Of a DNA stretch of 64,000 nt, positions 43,811-56,634 are shown in pieces (positions within the stretch are counted from its first letter, which is position 1; the number at the start of each line of letters is the position of its first letter). A program made the position numbers and the translations under genes. Where the stretch lies: positions 66,025,424 through 66,089,423 of the forward strand of contig CM054134.1 in assembly GCA_028751875.1 (NCBI GenBank), read 5' to 3'. Origin of the DNA: Rapana venosa. Lineage: Eukaryota; Mollusca; Gastropoda; Neogastropoda; Muricidae. The notes beneath the pieces were generated by a model. The model saw nothing but the letters and a program-made list of their open reading frames with translations, ran no database searches and was not told the origin of the DNA.

Positions 43811-46050
43811 TCATTTTGTATTTCTCCAGTCATGGTGTTGACATGATCTCCAGTTTTGTCCCCGTCTATGAAGATGGTAGTAATCTTGTGGTCTCCACGT
43901 CAGTTCATCTTCCTCTTTTTTGTTGTCATGGGTGTACTTCCAGTCCCACTGTATTTGTCTATTGTTCTCAGTCTTGTAGTGCCATTTGTTGCCCGTCCAG
44001 TCCTTCACACCACCATCCCAGTCACCTCTTCATCCTCGTTGGTTCCTTTCTTGTTGACGGTGTCTGTAGCCACTGTTGCCCCTTCTGTCATTCCAAGGTC
44101 GTGATGTCCGGTTATTCCCATGTCTTCTGTCTCCATGCTGTATGCCTCTTCTCCATTGTCGTCCGTTTCCATCCCAAGCAGTGTATCTTTGATGTGTCGC
44201 ATTTCTTGTCCCGTTCTGGTGAAATGGCTCATCGCTCACATTTTGTTGAGTTTTGTATTTGTTTCGTTGGTATTGGCTTATCCAATTCTTTTTGTCATTT
44301 TCTGATTGTTGTTCGTCATAGTATCTGTCTGTATTGCTGGATTTAATTATTTGAACGTCATTTGGTCGTTTTTCTAACAGGTATTGTCTCTGTTGTCTGT
44401 CTGTCTGCCATCCCATTTCTCTTTTCTGTTTTTCAAATTTCTTGCCGAATTTTGGTCTTGGTTTCTGTTTCTTGACTGTCCAGCACCGTGCGTGCAGGTG
44501 TCGTCCTATGCTGCCTGCCAGTATTCCGCAGCCTCGTGCTGAGGGATGGGTGGTGTCCCGGAACAGGGCTATGTTTTGAGGGTTCAGGGTGTGGTCTATG
44601 AAAGAGAAATTATCAAGTTGGAACAATTTGCCATACACAAAAGCGTTGAATATTTTTCTTTTGGCTTCAAATTCTTTTTCGGTCATAGAAATGGTCTGGC
44701 TGATAACTATCTGTGCGTCTTTGAAGTCCTCAATGATTTTTTTTGATGATCTGTGTCATTTTCTGACTTGCTGTTTCGTTCTTTAAATTGTTCAAACCAC
44801 AGTGAATCAGTATTACTTCAGGGGTCGACTTGATTTTTTTCTATTTCTTTTTCACAATCACTTATTGTGTATACATTTTTCTTCTTGATGGCAAGTCTGT
44901 ATGAGTTTCCTAGTCGCTCAGCGTCAATACCATTCAGTACAGAGTCATGCAACATCAGAACATATGGAAGACTGCCTGAAGTCATATTTTTTATTGAGAT
45001 TATTATCATTGAATTCTTCGTCAGTACTTAAGTTCAGAGTATCATCATCATCTATAATACAATTCATATTTTCTCATCATCGCATAGATCTAGTAGAGGG
45101 AGGCTATTTTCTGAAACTGTCATCGGTGTACTTTCTGTCAAGGTTGTTCTGGGTTTTTCGTTGTTCTCAAACTTTTTTGGACTGTCTTGTTTTGATTTTT
45201 GTTTGAGGGTTTTGTTTGCAGTTCTTCGCTTTCTTTTTTGGCTGTCATTACTTTGGATCTGTTTGCTGATGGTTTGTGTAATTCTTTTTCAGAGCCTGCC
45301 GCATTGATGTTTTGAAGTTCTGAGTAGTACCATGGTCTGCACTGCTCTTTCAACTCACTGAATGATGAGTACATGTGCTCCGCTAATGTGCTCACTGCCT
45401 TTTCTAGGTTACAAACCATCGCCTTTAGTTCACTGAATTTGGCTTCAAAGATGATTTTGTCATCATCTGCATACGACTTTTTTTTTTTAAATGATTGGCC
45501 AAGAAATGACTTCTTGGTTTGCGTCATTTATTATTTCTGTCTGTCTGTCAATCTCTTCTAAAAACTTGTTCTAATCGAAATGTTGCCTCAGCACAGAGCT
45601 GGCATGTAAAAAGTCTTGAAGATTTGGCAAAGACACAAATCTGGTACTAGGGAGTAAGGTAAAGGTCCAATGTATTTTTCTATTGGACTCACTGCACTTT
45701 AAGGTACGTCCTTCAACTGCTCTGCTGCATATGCAAGTCTGTCCATTCACCGTCGGAAAGTCGTCAGTTTCTTGCGTGCTGTCGCTTTCTTCATCAATTC
45801 TATATTCATCATCATCTTTTTCTTTGTTTTTGTCACTTTCGTTTTTACTGTTGCCATACACTGGCGGACACCTAATTCCAGATTGTTTCATTGCTTCAAC
45901 TGCTTTTTCTAAGCTGTCATAGCTTTTGTGCGCTACTCTCTGACACCCTAAAACAGATGTACTTGCCTCATTCCAAGCAGTGAAGATTCCAACTGTTCTC
46001 CCTTTAGTTACAGCATAGAATTTCGTGTCACATCCCTTTTTTCGTGACAT
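43811..46050 (-). pseudogene. Retrotransposon ORF1: HBD, PHD finger, SGNH esterase
   Basis: This is a minus-strand coding region of about 745 codons in several frames. The likely start is the Met at 46050 (MSRKKG). Domain order: (1) RNase-H1/viroplasmin-type hybrid-binding domain, 46023-45873 (KFYAVTKGRTVGIFTAWNEA, then HKSYDSLEKAVEAM); (2) acidic linker; (3) PHD-like finger, 45738-45590 (CICSRAVEG, KCSESNRKIHW, and after a frameshift KSSRLFTCQLCAE); (4) coiled coil, 45460-45360; (5) SGNH hydrolase, 44967-44494, with HDSVLNG (catalytic Ser), VILIHCGLNN (block III, Asn for the usual Asp) and DTTHPSARG (Asp/His block); (6) Arg/Asn/Gln-rich tail. PHD plus esterase is the known CR1-type ORF1 layout; the N-terminal hybrid-binding domain is unusual. 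Breaks fall mostly in homopolymers and recur partly in contig 3. Confidence 0.8.
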
Positions 46051-46090
46051 TTCAGCCACGATCACCACAATCACCAGATCTCTGTGTTCA

Positions 46091-46129
46091 CGTGTGTGTG
46101 TGTGTGTGTGTGTTGTGTGTGTGTGTGTG

Positions 46130-46172
<43 letters not shown>
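46091..46172. repeat. (GT)n microsatellite
   Basis: Directly upstream of the ORF1 start at 46050 and beside a SINE tail. Confidence 0.95.
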
Positions 46173-46178
<6 letters not shown>

Positions 46179-46189
46179 ATTTATACTAC

Positions 46190-46576
46190 TTTAAGTCACG
46201 GCAGGTTTCTCTGAAATTTGGGCAGTTCTCCCTGGGGAGAGCGCGTCGCCTCAAAAGCAGCGCCACCCATTTTTTTTTTCCTTTTCCTGTCTGCAACTGT
46301 ATCTGTTTCCCTATCGGAGTGGCTTTTTTTCCCACAGAATGTTGCCAGGGACAACTCTCTTGTTGCCGTGGGTTCTTTCACTTGCGCTAAATATGTCACA
46401 CACGGGACCTCTGTTTGTCGTCTCATCCGAAAGACTGGCACGCAGATCACCACACGCATGGTCTAATGGATAGGGGAAAAGTTTTAGGCCCAAACGGGGA
46501 TCGAACCACCACAGACTTCCAACCCGGACTTTTTGCTTTCTAGGCAGGTGCGTTATCACTAGACCACTGATCCCCC
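46190..46576 (-). mobile_element. tRNA-derived SINE family C
   Basis: On the minus strand the head reads GTGGTCTAGTGATAACGC (A box), then GGTGGTTCGATCCCCG (B box). A body with CTTTCGGATGAGACGACAAA, ACCCACGGCAACAAGAG and the CCCAGGGAGAACTGCCC block follows, ending AGTAGTATAAATAAATAA. It is longer and better preserved than the copy at 11325-11611. A lysine-rich ORF in it is spurious. Confidence 0.8.
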
Positions 46577-46594
46577 GTGTGCGTGTGTGTGTAT

Positions 46595-48596
46595 AAGAGA
46601 GAGAACTCAACTCATCTCAAAGAACTCAAAGATTTTAATGTACTTTAGCCTTTGGCCACAATACATCGACATGTTAGGACAAAATGTACAGACTAATTAT
46701 GATATAGCATGGATTTACAATCTTCATAGTCATGGAAGTATTAATCTACACCTAGTACTAAACAACAAACAAAAGACCCTCAAGTAACGAACACTTTTCA
46801 AACCATCAAATCTAATGAGTAAATGCATTGATGTAAACAGACAAAATACTACTTTCATCTTCTTTAGACGATTTCAAAGAATTACACTTTGTCTCTATTT
46901 ACTGCATGGAAAACAAATTGGACAAATTGTGTCTTGATTTCTATTTGTTTTTTTCAAAAGCATATGTACAGGAACTTTTACTGATTCTTTTAGAAATTTA
47001 CCCCTCAAGTCTTTATAGAGACAACAGTCAAAAATAAAATGGTGCTCGTTTTCAGTTTTGTCTTTGCAAAATGGACAGTTTCTATCCTGTGCTGCCTCAC
47101 TGTATCGATTTACGTTATTCTTAAGCGGGAGTACATTCAATCTCAACTGGGTAATGGCAACACGAAAACAGTATGTCTCCATATCACAGATATATTTTTC
47201 TTTTTCAAAAACTGATTTAAATGTTCGATATAAATCATACCTCTTACGGTCTCTAATGGTCCCATTCCACTCCTGTACAAACAGATCAATTAGCCTCTGT
47301 TTAAATGCACACAAAAACATGTTTACATCTCCAACACCATGCTGCATCCATACAATATTAAATCCAGTCTCACACAAAATTTCTCTTACTCTTTTAGCCC
47401 AACACTCTTTTCCAGATCTATCCAATTCAAATAGCATCGTGTAAGCTTTATAGGGTAATCTATTTCTATCCATCTGTAACAATTTTAACCAGTATCTCAA
47501 GCAGTTAACACAAGAGTGAATAAATAAGGCATATCTTCCAAGCTCTCCATAAACCATCTTATTTGGTGCTCTTGCAGGGACTCCTAGAAATCGTTTACAT
47601 GCCATTAAATTAACTTTTTCTATGTGCTCTAGTCTCTGCAATCCCCACATTTTTGATGAATATAATAATATTGACCGAATCTTAGTGTCAAAAATTTTAA
47701 AGAATACATTCGAGGTCATCTCTTTATACTTTTGAAACACCTTATTTAATTGTAAAACTGCTTTTTTCCCCTTTGCTGCTAAATGTGTAGTACCCCTTTT
47801 AACACTTATCATAGTTGTAAAGTTAAACCCCAAATAACAGTAATTATTAACCACTTCTAACTTCTCAGAATTGTAAAACCATTTTTCATGCACACCCAAG
47901 TACCCCCCTTTTCTGAATACTATTACTTTTGTCTTTTCAGAATTAACACTTAGCTTCATTTTTTTGCAGCATTCATGCAATACATTAAGCTGAGTTTGAA
48001 GCCCCATGGGTGTAGTTGAAAATAAAGCAACATCATCAGCAAACAGCAATATGAAAAGCTCCATATAATCTGGCAATAACAATGCACCATGTTTACCCTT
48101 TTCTTTAATGTTATGTGCTATCTGATTAATAAAGATGGAAAATAACGTCAGGCTCATAACACATCCTTGCCGTACACCAATAGGACATTCAAATATTTAT
48201 GAGAGTTCGTAATTTATGCATATACACGACAATAATGATTGATACATAGCTTGTAAACAGGCAAAGAATTTTCCTTTAACCCCTTGATCGTATATACATT
48301 CTAAAAGTTTGTTGTGTCGAACAGAGTCGAAGGCTTTTCTAAAATCCACAAATGCAACATATAACTTTTTGGCCTTTGTACTCAAATATTTCTGAACTGT
48401 GGCATACAATGTAAAAATATGATAAACAGTCGAGTAATTTTTGCGAAATCCTGCTTGAGAATCTGAAAGTAAATCATTATCTTCTAGCCATGTGTACAGT
48501 TTTTTGTTTAGAATAGTTGTGTAGCACTTTGAAATAATACTAAGTAGGGATATTCCTCTATAATTATCAACCATTTCAGGATTCCCTTTTTTGAAT
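46595..48596 (-). pseudogene. LINE D ORF2, RT to C-terminus
   Basis: A minus-strand frame reads FKKGNPEMVDNYRGISLLS, SQAGFRKNYSTV, AFVDFRKAFDSVRHNKLL, one in-frame TAA at 48197-48199, then GVRQGCVMSLTLFSIFINQI, FADDVALFSTT (catalytic FADD) and KTKVIVFRKGG. After these come MVYGELGRYALF, FKQRLIDLFVQEW and a zinc-knuckle-like end (CPFCKD, HHFIFDCC), stopping at 46895. A single stop separates it from a ~560-codon open frame, so decay is slight. Its 5' part is cut by an RTE C copy at 48597. Confidence 0.9.
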
Positions 48597-51100
48597 CATC
48601 ATCATCATCAGACCCGTGACCTTGGCGGTCGTGGGGGAGACATGAAAGACGATGCCGTGGTAAGCCTCCTCCATCCATCTCGGTCCTCGGCTCTGCGCAG
48701 TAGTGCCGAGTCATTCATCCTGGTCCATTCTCTCATGTTGTCCATCCATGACTTGTTCTGTCTTCCCCTCCTTCTGCCACCTTCGAGTGTTCCCTGCAGT
48801 ACTGTTTTGGGCAGGTGTGGGGGGGTGACTGGCGCCAGTCAGTTTTTTTCTTTTTGCGATGGGGGAAAAGGGGTTTCGTGGACCTGCCGGGTTTTTATTT
48901 GATCTTGAAAATTAGGGTCTTTGTTTTTCCAGGTTTTCCCCAGTAGTTTTCTTGGTTTTTTTTCGAATGATGGATTGTTTGCTTTTTCGCAGTCAATGCC
49001 AGGTTCCTTCCGTCAGCGGGTTTATGAATTGGGCTTTGTAGGCTTTGTTTGTTGGGAAAAGATCTCTTTATTTTATATGGTGGGGGGTTTTTTTGTCAGG
49101 AAATTTTGCCATGGCTATTTGATTTGTTTTGTCGTCGATCGCCCCCCTTTTGGTGTAGGGGGTTTTAAAAAGGTTACCTCTCCAGTTTTTGGCCCGTTTG
49201 TAAATTTTAGCGGTGGCATTGCTGTGCTGTTACAAGTATTTATTTTCCCCGAGCTCCCCTCCATCCCATTGCCCCGCTTGTTTAAAGTTGGTTTTAAGAT
49301 CTTGAGCTCTGTGTTTTCCCCCCATGAGGTCAATGTCATCGGCAACCGTAAGTTGTTGGGGGTTGCCGCAATGGAGAGGGTGGTGGAAGTCATGGGGGGT
49401 CTCTCTATGAGTTTTCAAAACAGATTGAACGGATGGAGATAACAGGCACCCTTGTCGGCCCCAAATGGGTTTTGAAGTGTTCGACGATTTTTCAGAAGGA
49501 CTGATGTTGCAGTGTTGTAAGTGCTTGAATGGTTGCAAAATCTTTTCAATGCAAACATTTGGGGCCCTCAAGGCCTTCGGCCATACTCGTAAAAAAGCTT
49601 CTTGAATTATGAAGTTGTAAAAAGGGTCTTTTGATGTTGAGATTTTTTCTCATGATGGGGCAGTTAAAAATTTGTTCGATTGTCCCCTTCCTGCCTGAAC
49701 CAGCTTGTTCCTCTGAAAGGTTTTTTCCTCCCTCTTTTGGTCGATTAAAAAATAATTTTGGAGATTTGTGGCTGGCTGTTTGGGTGTTTGTTTAAGTTTG
49801 GCATTGGCGTAAACCCCCTTCTGGGGGGGGTATGATGAGTGTTGTGCCCTTCTTTGGCATGTTTTGTCCCCCAAAATCTTTGACAATGCTGAAATAGTGA
49901 TGATGTTTCGCCCAGTTGAGCGCTTTGGTATTTGTTGCCCCGGGGTTTTCCTAGGTAAGCTGCGGATGGTTTTTCATTTTCCCTCAGTATAGGAAATGGC
50001 GGGGTGCTCTTATGTTTGTTTTTTTTTATGCTTTGTCAGGTTGTATTGGGTAGTTGTAAGTTTTTTGACAATATTCAGACCCCCCGTTCAATGCAGTGAG
50101 CTTTTTGTGAGGGGTTTCCCCAGTGCTTCATATTTTATGTTTTGGTTTTGAGTGGTTTGTGATTTTTCTTTCGGGTGGCGTATGCTTTTACTGTTGCCCA
50201 CTTTCTGTTTTTTTTGATTATACATTATCACGATCACTTTCTTGGGTTTTTTCATTGACTTTTTCAGAGATTTGGTTTTCCCCGGTATTCTTTGGGTTGG
50301 AAGACTGGTGGGTTTTAGTGCTCTTCTTGTACCAGAGGTCCAAAAGTCTTTGGGAGTCCATGGCTGGGTTTTTTTCCTTGGACCGGTATCCTCTGCTGTT
50401 TTGGATGCCCCATTGAAATTTTTGGTTTAGGCATTTATGTCATTGTCCAGGAGGGTTAATGCCCCAAAACGCCCCCAAGTAGTTGGAAGGGTTTTCGAAT
50501 GGATCTTTTTGTTTGCCATCAAATTTGATAGTGGGTTTGCAGGCTGTTTTTTTTTTTCAGCTTATTTTTAATACCGCAGCCGGTGTGGTCCTGCCAGTCA
50601 GCCCGGGGGGTTCTTGTTTGGCTCTGTTGATGCTGGATTTTGGGGCCGTGGTGTTAAGTAAAATCTATTTGGTTATGGATTTGCCCTTTTGGGCCCTGGC
50701 CCCGGGTTTTCCTCCTTGTGCTTGTGGGGTAGGGGTATTGGGCAATGGTAAGTTGTGGGTGCAGGCAAAAAATCGCGACGTAGTCCCCTGTCGTTGGTCC
50801 CCAGTTTAAACTGACCAAATTTTCGGCCATTGGTTGTAAGATCAGGACCTATTTGGGGTTAAAACCCCCTTTGGGGATGTGGTCCCTTTTTGGGTATTTT
50901 CTTAATGGTCCTTCAAGTCTTATAAAATTCTTTATTCTTCTCTGTATGGTCAGATGAGGTGCATAGATTTGTTGATGGTGATGTTCTTGGGCTTTGGCGA
51001 CCCGGATGCGATAATCTGCTGGAACCCGGTTTTTACAGTGATAATGCACCCCCCTATTCCCTTTTGACAAAATGCCCTCCATGTGGTGATGTTTTCTTGG
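48597..51100 (-). pseudogene. RTE C copy, reverse orientation, mostly noisy
   Basis: The 3' end with CATCATCATCATCAGACCCG (48597-48616) to about 48810 is nearly identical to the reverse complement of 34030-34290. Beyond 48820 the same element continues with heavy indels: GMEGSSGKINTCN and AMPPLKFTNG (near 49250), FQRNKLVQAG (near 49700), PPQKGVYANAK (near 49800), and an endonuclease trace AKAQ with IYAPHLTI (near 50980). It inserted in the FKKGN region of LINE D. Confidence 0.75.
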
Positions 51101-54100
51101 CCCCTTACCAGTCTTGTTGCCCTTTTAAAAATTTTTCACCAAATCCCGTCCATTCACTTCTCCTAGTCCCAAAAAATGTCCCATTTTTATCGGCTAGCTA
51201 TCTCTAGTTCTTTGATTTTTCCCACTGGTTTGAGTGTACGGACGTTCCCGTACAATGGTGATTTGTTTCTAGGGGGCTTAATAATGTTTTAACTCCAGTA
51301 GTGATTTTCCCTTTCCCCCCTGGTGTTGATCAATGAAGCGCGGTCGTTGGGAACCCCGGGCCCCGACCCATCGGTATCATTTCGGCTTTGCATTTTTCTT
51401 TATGTTTTTTTGTGGTTTTGGATATTCCCTTTGGGGGGCCCAATCTCCTCCCAAGTCTCCATATGTTTTGGGGGTTTTTTTCTATGGGGGTTTTTCCCCC
51501 CCACATGCCCAAAAGGTTTTACTGGTTTTCATGGATACCAGTAGCAAATAGCAGAGAAAAATTTTCCCGACTGACCTTTACGTATAATTTTTTAATATCG
51601 GGAAAGAAAATAGCTTTTGGGCCATTCTTCGGGAAAAAAACCTTTCCCCAAAAAAGCATTGAATAGTTTTGTCCCAAAAAAAAGACCCCTTCCCCCCCGC
51701 CGTACATTTCAGCAAAAAATATTAAAATACCCGCTTTAAACCCTTTGTTTGGTTTTTCTAAAAGGCGATACTTTCCACCCGAAAAAGGGTTTTGTTTAAA
51801 CACAAGAAAAAATTTTTTTCAGATAAGTCCGGTTCAATTTTTCCCCCTGGGCTCTTTCTCTTCATTGCTATTTTTTAAACAGTTTTTTTTAAAGTGTTTT
51901 AAAACCCCCTTTTATACAATATTGTTATTGATTCTCTTTTTTCCTCCACAACCAATATTTCTTATTTGGCCCAAAAAATGAGAAAAATTTTCCATTTCTT
52001 TTTCTCTTGTATACTAATAAAGGTTTTTTGAAATTCTCTTTTTTTTCCCCCACAAACCCATACTTCTTTGTTGGCTCCAAAAAAGAGAAGAATTAACCAT
52101 TTCTTTTTGCCAGAAATTTTGTTTTTGTTTTCCCGAAACTTTTTCTTTTTTCCCCTTTTGTAAGGGTTTTTAAATATTTTTTTTGCTTTTTGTATAGTAT
52201 TTTATCCTCATCTGTCTAGACTTTCTAAAACAATTTACTTTTTTTCCCGCTTTTTTTTTTTGCCATTTTGCATTCATTATCAAACCTTTTAGACTTTTTT
52301 TTTTCCCGTTTTTAAAGAAATGAATTTTAAAACCCTGCCCAGAAGTTTTTCAAAACATATTACCAAAAAAAATCCAAGGCTTGGGGCCCCCACATTTTTA
52401 TCCAAGTAAGTTTTTGGGGTAGAATCATTTTTTCCCCGAATCTTTCTTTGCAACATTGGTAAAATAAACCCCTTTTTTAAAAATTTTTTATTCCATACAA
52501 TTTTTTTCCCCAAAGCAAACTTTTTTCTTTTTAGCTACCTTTCCCAATTTTTTATCTGTTTTAAAATTTTTTTAATCTTTAAAACCCCAAAAAAACTGGG
52601 AGAAAGGGCTGATTTAGTTAAAACTTTTTCAACATAAAAGGGGGCCCCAAAATTAACAGATGAAAGCAAATCACATGATGCAATAAAAAAATCACAACTT
52701 AACCAGAAGCTGCAATAAATTACCCAAATGCCCAAAGTTTTTTCAATGACCCAAATTAAAATAAAAGCAGTCAAAAAATATTTTCAAAGTTTTAATAACG
52801 CCCCCAAAAAGATTGACCCCACCATCTGGGGAAATTTCCCGGGGGAAATTTGGGTTTTCAACTTCCCCCAAAAAAAAATCCCCAAACCCCTATTTAACCC
52901 CCCTATAAAAGTAAAATTTTTTGATGCCGTTCTTTCCCTTTAAAAACCAAACCCTTTTAAAAAAATAAAAAGTCATTCCCCCTTTTCAAAAAACTTCTAA
53001 GGCCTAGTTCAAACAAAATTTTCCCAAAACCCAAACACACCCTCCTGAAATTTCCAGAAAGGGGAAACCCTTTTGGGGAAGTACGAAAAAAACAACAAAT
53101 TTTCCTTGCGTAGAGAAAAGCTTTATCTACATTGACAATTAAAAGTATTTTCAACTTTTAATTTAATCTGTTCCACAAAAAATGGCAAAAAACTTCTTAA
53201 TTAGAGCAAAGGGCACCCCCCAATAGCATCCTTTTCCGGGGGAAAATTTTTTTGGCTTTTGACGGGGAAAAATAATGTAATCTTTGAAAAAAAAGGGGTC
53301 AAAATCATTAACAAAAGGAAAAGTTTTTGGGGGAAACCCAAAAAAACGAAAGAGAGAATGAAATTTACAAAGGGGTCCATTTTCTAGCTTTGGGAAAAAA
53401 ACCCTTTACATTGTAGCTTTGAAATTTAAACCCTTTAAAACTTTTTTAAATTATTTAAACCCTGCAACTAACCGAGTTGCTGGACTTTTTTCTTGCATTT
53501 TTACGTATCCGTTCCACATCAAGTACAAATTTTTTTAAGCCACTTCATTGGGTATTTTGGGGCCCGGCGGTCCCTATGTAAATGGGCATTGGGTCCCAAT
53601 TTTTTTCCTGCCAACGAACCATGGGAATTTTTTTGTCTCAAGCCTTTTACTGTTTTTGTCTTGCACCCTTTTTTGAATTAGTCAACGATGCTGTTTTTGA
53701 CTAGTTATCTTTCAGACGTTTTTGCCCCTTTGACTACTGAGGGCCCGTACTAGAGATAAACAAAATCCCCTTTTTAAAGAATTTTTCGCACAGAGGGACC
53801 CCTTGGGGTTTGTCTTTTGTTTTCCTGTTTTGGCCCCGCCCATTAAAAATTTGAGTCACTGCTCCCGATCCCGGGAGTTGGTCCCGTATTCATTTCTTGG
53901 CCTTTTAGGGCTCCTGGTCAAAATTGGTTTTTTCTCCTTTTTTCGTTTACATGTTCCCTGTCCTTTTTTTATGTTTTTTTGTACTTTGTTGAGTTCACTT
54001 TTTGGGCATCTTTCTTGTTCTTTTCATTTTTCCGAGAATCTCAACATGAAACCCCAACAAAAGCCCAACAGGGGCGTCAATATCTCTTCCCTCTCGTCTG

Positions 54101-54790
54101 AAAATCTGAAAAAATTATCCGAACTCTTTACTGAAAAACCTCCCCCCGTTTAAAACTGCTCAATTTTCACTGTCTTTACTTTCAACCAGGGGCTTTCCCA
54201 AAGTTCAATGTACAAAAAACTTTAAATGCATTTTTGTCCCCCCAGAACAGAGTAAACCCGTCATCCCCTTTTCCATCAGGTTAGTCCTTCATTGTCATGG
54301 TTTGGCAAAGTCACTGGGGATCATCAGCGTCACGGGCTGACATTTTGTCGACCCGGATCTCTCCCCCTTGTTTCCCCCCAGCTGGGCTTCCCCGCCCCCC
54401 CCTTTAAATTCTGAACAGACGTCTTTTAGGGAAATGGGTTCCCCCCTGGTTTTTTTTTAAAAATGACCACCCCTCTGTGGGCTTTTTGGTGTAAAAACGT
54501 AGGGGCCCTTTCCCAAAACCCTTTTTTGCTTCACTGTTTTACGGATTCCAAGAAACCCCTGGGGATGTGGATGTTCTCCTTTCCTCTGGATAGGGGTGTT
54601 TTCCTTTTTCCCTTTTCCCTTGGGGGCGTTTTTCCCATCTGTCATTCCATCCCTTTCCCTGTTCTCTCCCGCTATTTTTTAGTAGCCTTTTTAATGGCCT
54701 CCTCTCCCTGTTGCCAAAGGGGGTCAGCGGTGGCGATGAATTTATGACTTTAACTTTTTATAATTTCCCGTCACAACCATTTTTAAGCGT
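51101..54790. other. Low-quality stretch, no reliable feature
   Basis: Homopolymer-rich, indel-damaged sequence. A trace near 53120 (VNVDKAFLYARK, minus) could be an RT motif A, but support is weak. No exon can be called. Confidence 0.5.
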
Positions 54791-55582
54791 TCAGGACCTT
54801 TCCCGACATCGGGAAACCTGCCCCTTTGGGTTTGGGGGCCATTCTGGGTTTCCCCTAAACCCTTCTTGACATAGGCCCCTTTTTACGTGCAGGGTTTTTT
54901 GTCTTTCCAAAGGGCTGGGCTTTTTCTCTGGCCCCGGGGTTTTTTGTGGCCAGTCCTCCACATGCCCTTTATCCTTTTGGGTGTAGTGCCATTCAGTGCT
55001 ATACCTGGATGAAGCAGCTGGTTGTCTGTCCCTGACTTGCAGCTTTCCATTTCGTATGTAGGCTATTTTGCTCTGCCCTCTGTGGAAATCAACCATGTCC
55101 TGTTGTCGAGTGGTGAGGTCAGAGGTCACCCGTATACCGCGTCTCCTCAGGCTGTCTCTCAAATCTCCATCACCCAGCACCGCCATCTTGTCCATCCACC
55201 GATAGAACTGGACAAGGATGGGACGAGGGTCACTTGAACGTGGTCTCTGCCTCCCTATCCGGAAAGCTCTGGCAATGTCTTTTTCACTCCAGCCAGAGCA
55301 CTGGCTATGGTCATTCAGCAGGTCAACAACCATTTGAGTGGTGGCATATTCATCCTCCTACTGCTGTTCCTCCACATTCATGATCTTGACACTGCAAGCT
55401 TTCAGGTTCTGCTCTGTGGCTTCCAGTCTTCTCTCTACTTGATCCAGTCTGTCCATGATACTTCCTTTGTCTTCTTTCATTTTTTTTAGTTCTTCACTGT
55501 TGTGGATCACCATTTCCTCCAGATGAGCAATCTTTGAGAGGAAACGTGAGAAACTATCCTCAATGGGAGCAGAATCTCTCAT
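54791..55582 (-). pseudogene. LINE ORF1: coiled coil plus RRM-type region
   Basis: Minus strand. The N-terminal part (55582-55361) is a heptad-rich coiled coil (IAHLEEMVIHNSEELKKM, RLDQVERRLEATEQNL). An in-frame TAG at 55360-55358 interrupts; the same frame continues with DEYATTQMVVDLLNDH, DIARAFRIGRQRPRS, DPRPILVQFYRW, RRRGIRVTSDLTTRQQ and IAYIRNGKLQVRDR. Coiled coil, RRM core and C-terminal domain is the layout of L1-type ORF1 nucleic-acid chaperones. The C-terminal end (below about 54980) enters noisy sequence. Confidence 0.75.
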
Positions 55583-56213
55583 CCATGTTTTGTTTTCATT
55601 GCTGCAGAGTGAAGGGCAAAGCCCTGCTGCATCTGTGCCAAGCGCCAGTCAATCATCTGCAGTAAACTGGCTGGATGGGGTGCGTAAGTATTCTCAGACA
55701 TTTTCCAGGCGCCTGTGGTACACTTTGCTGTAAACAGTTTACAAACAGGCACTTGTCCTAGTGTTTAACAATGTCAACACACAGACTTGATGCAAATGTG
55801 AGCTAGTATTTAAGAACTTTTGATAATCTTTTCAAATGCCTGTGTATTTACCTTCTCAACAGAGTTCACATTTCAAACTAGTATGTAACCTTCACCTACC
55901 CCAACACTTGTGATTTTTCTCCAGTTGGTCACTGCAAAGTGAGTTTTGAGCTTGAGGGCAAAATCTGGACTTGAATTGTTGTCCCAATGAAAACAAACTT
56001 GAAGGTCTTTCTTAGTTTCTTATATTATTAGTAAAATACTAATTTTGACTAATCCACTGACCTTTGCGATTGACTGTTCACGTATTCAGCTAGGCACACA
56101 CCTTATGTACAATTCTGCAAATTATTGCATGGACTACTGCACTCAAACTGGTACAGTTTTGCAAAAAAGTGAAGAGCAATTTAACACGTCCACTTCACTC
56201 AGTCTCCCCTGTC

Positions 56214-56215
<2 letters not shown>

Positions 56216-56290
<75 letters not shown>
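56216..56290. repeat. (GA)n, tail of a minus-strand SINE A fragment
   Basis: About 37 GA units contiguous with the SINE 3' end at 56291. Confidence 0.9.
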
Positions 56291-56292
<2 letters not shown>

Positions 56293-56395
56293 ATGACAAA
56301 TTCTTTTATTTCGAGGATAATGAATAAGCACCCATGTGCTTTTTTACATCCAGTCCCCGCCCTTAAGGATATATATGATAATAAAATAAAATAAA
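56291..56395 (-). mobile_element. SINE family A 3' fragment
   Basis: CTTTTATTTCGAGGATAATG and CACCCATGTGCTTTTT match the left end of the SINE at 20904, followed by TCCAGTCCCCG. Confidence 0.8.
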
Positions 56396-56634
56396 GCCCA
56401 TAGCAATACACTTACACAGCTTACGGAAAACATATCTACACAAAAATCCCCACAAAAATCACCGAAGAGAGAGAGAAAGAAAAAAAAGTAGCAACAAGTA
56501 AGAAAGAAAGCAGAACAGAAAACACAGAAACAACCGAAAAAATAGCAAGAACCAAGAGCAAAACAAAAACGGCAACAACAAGGGGGGAGGAACAACCCAA
56601 TAGTCCCCCCTAAAAAAAGTAAAACAACCCCAAA

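Noticed and set aside
43856..44346. Plus-strand hydrophobic ORFs (Phe/Val/Ser rich) around 43537-44346 and 62488-62935
   Set aside because: They are antisense to the Arg/Asn-rich tail of the retrotransposon ORF1.
46196..46610. Short ORFs in the SINE at 46190-46576
   Set aside because: The region is a tRNA-derived SINE with a second copy at 11325; the ORFs are not conserved between copies.
55022..55237. Plus-strand ORF opposite the ORF1 at 54791-55582
   Set aside because: It is a shadow of the minus-strand RRM-type ORF1, which has recognisable motifs.
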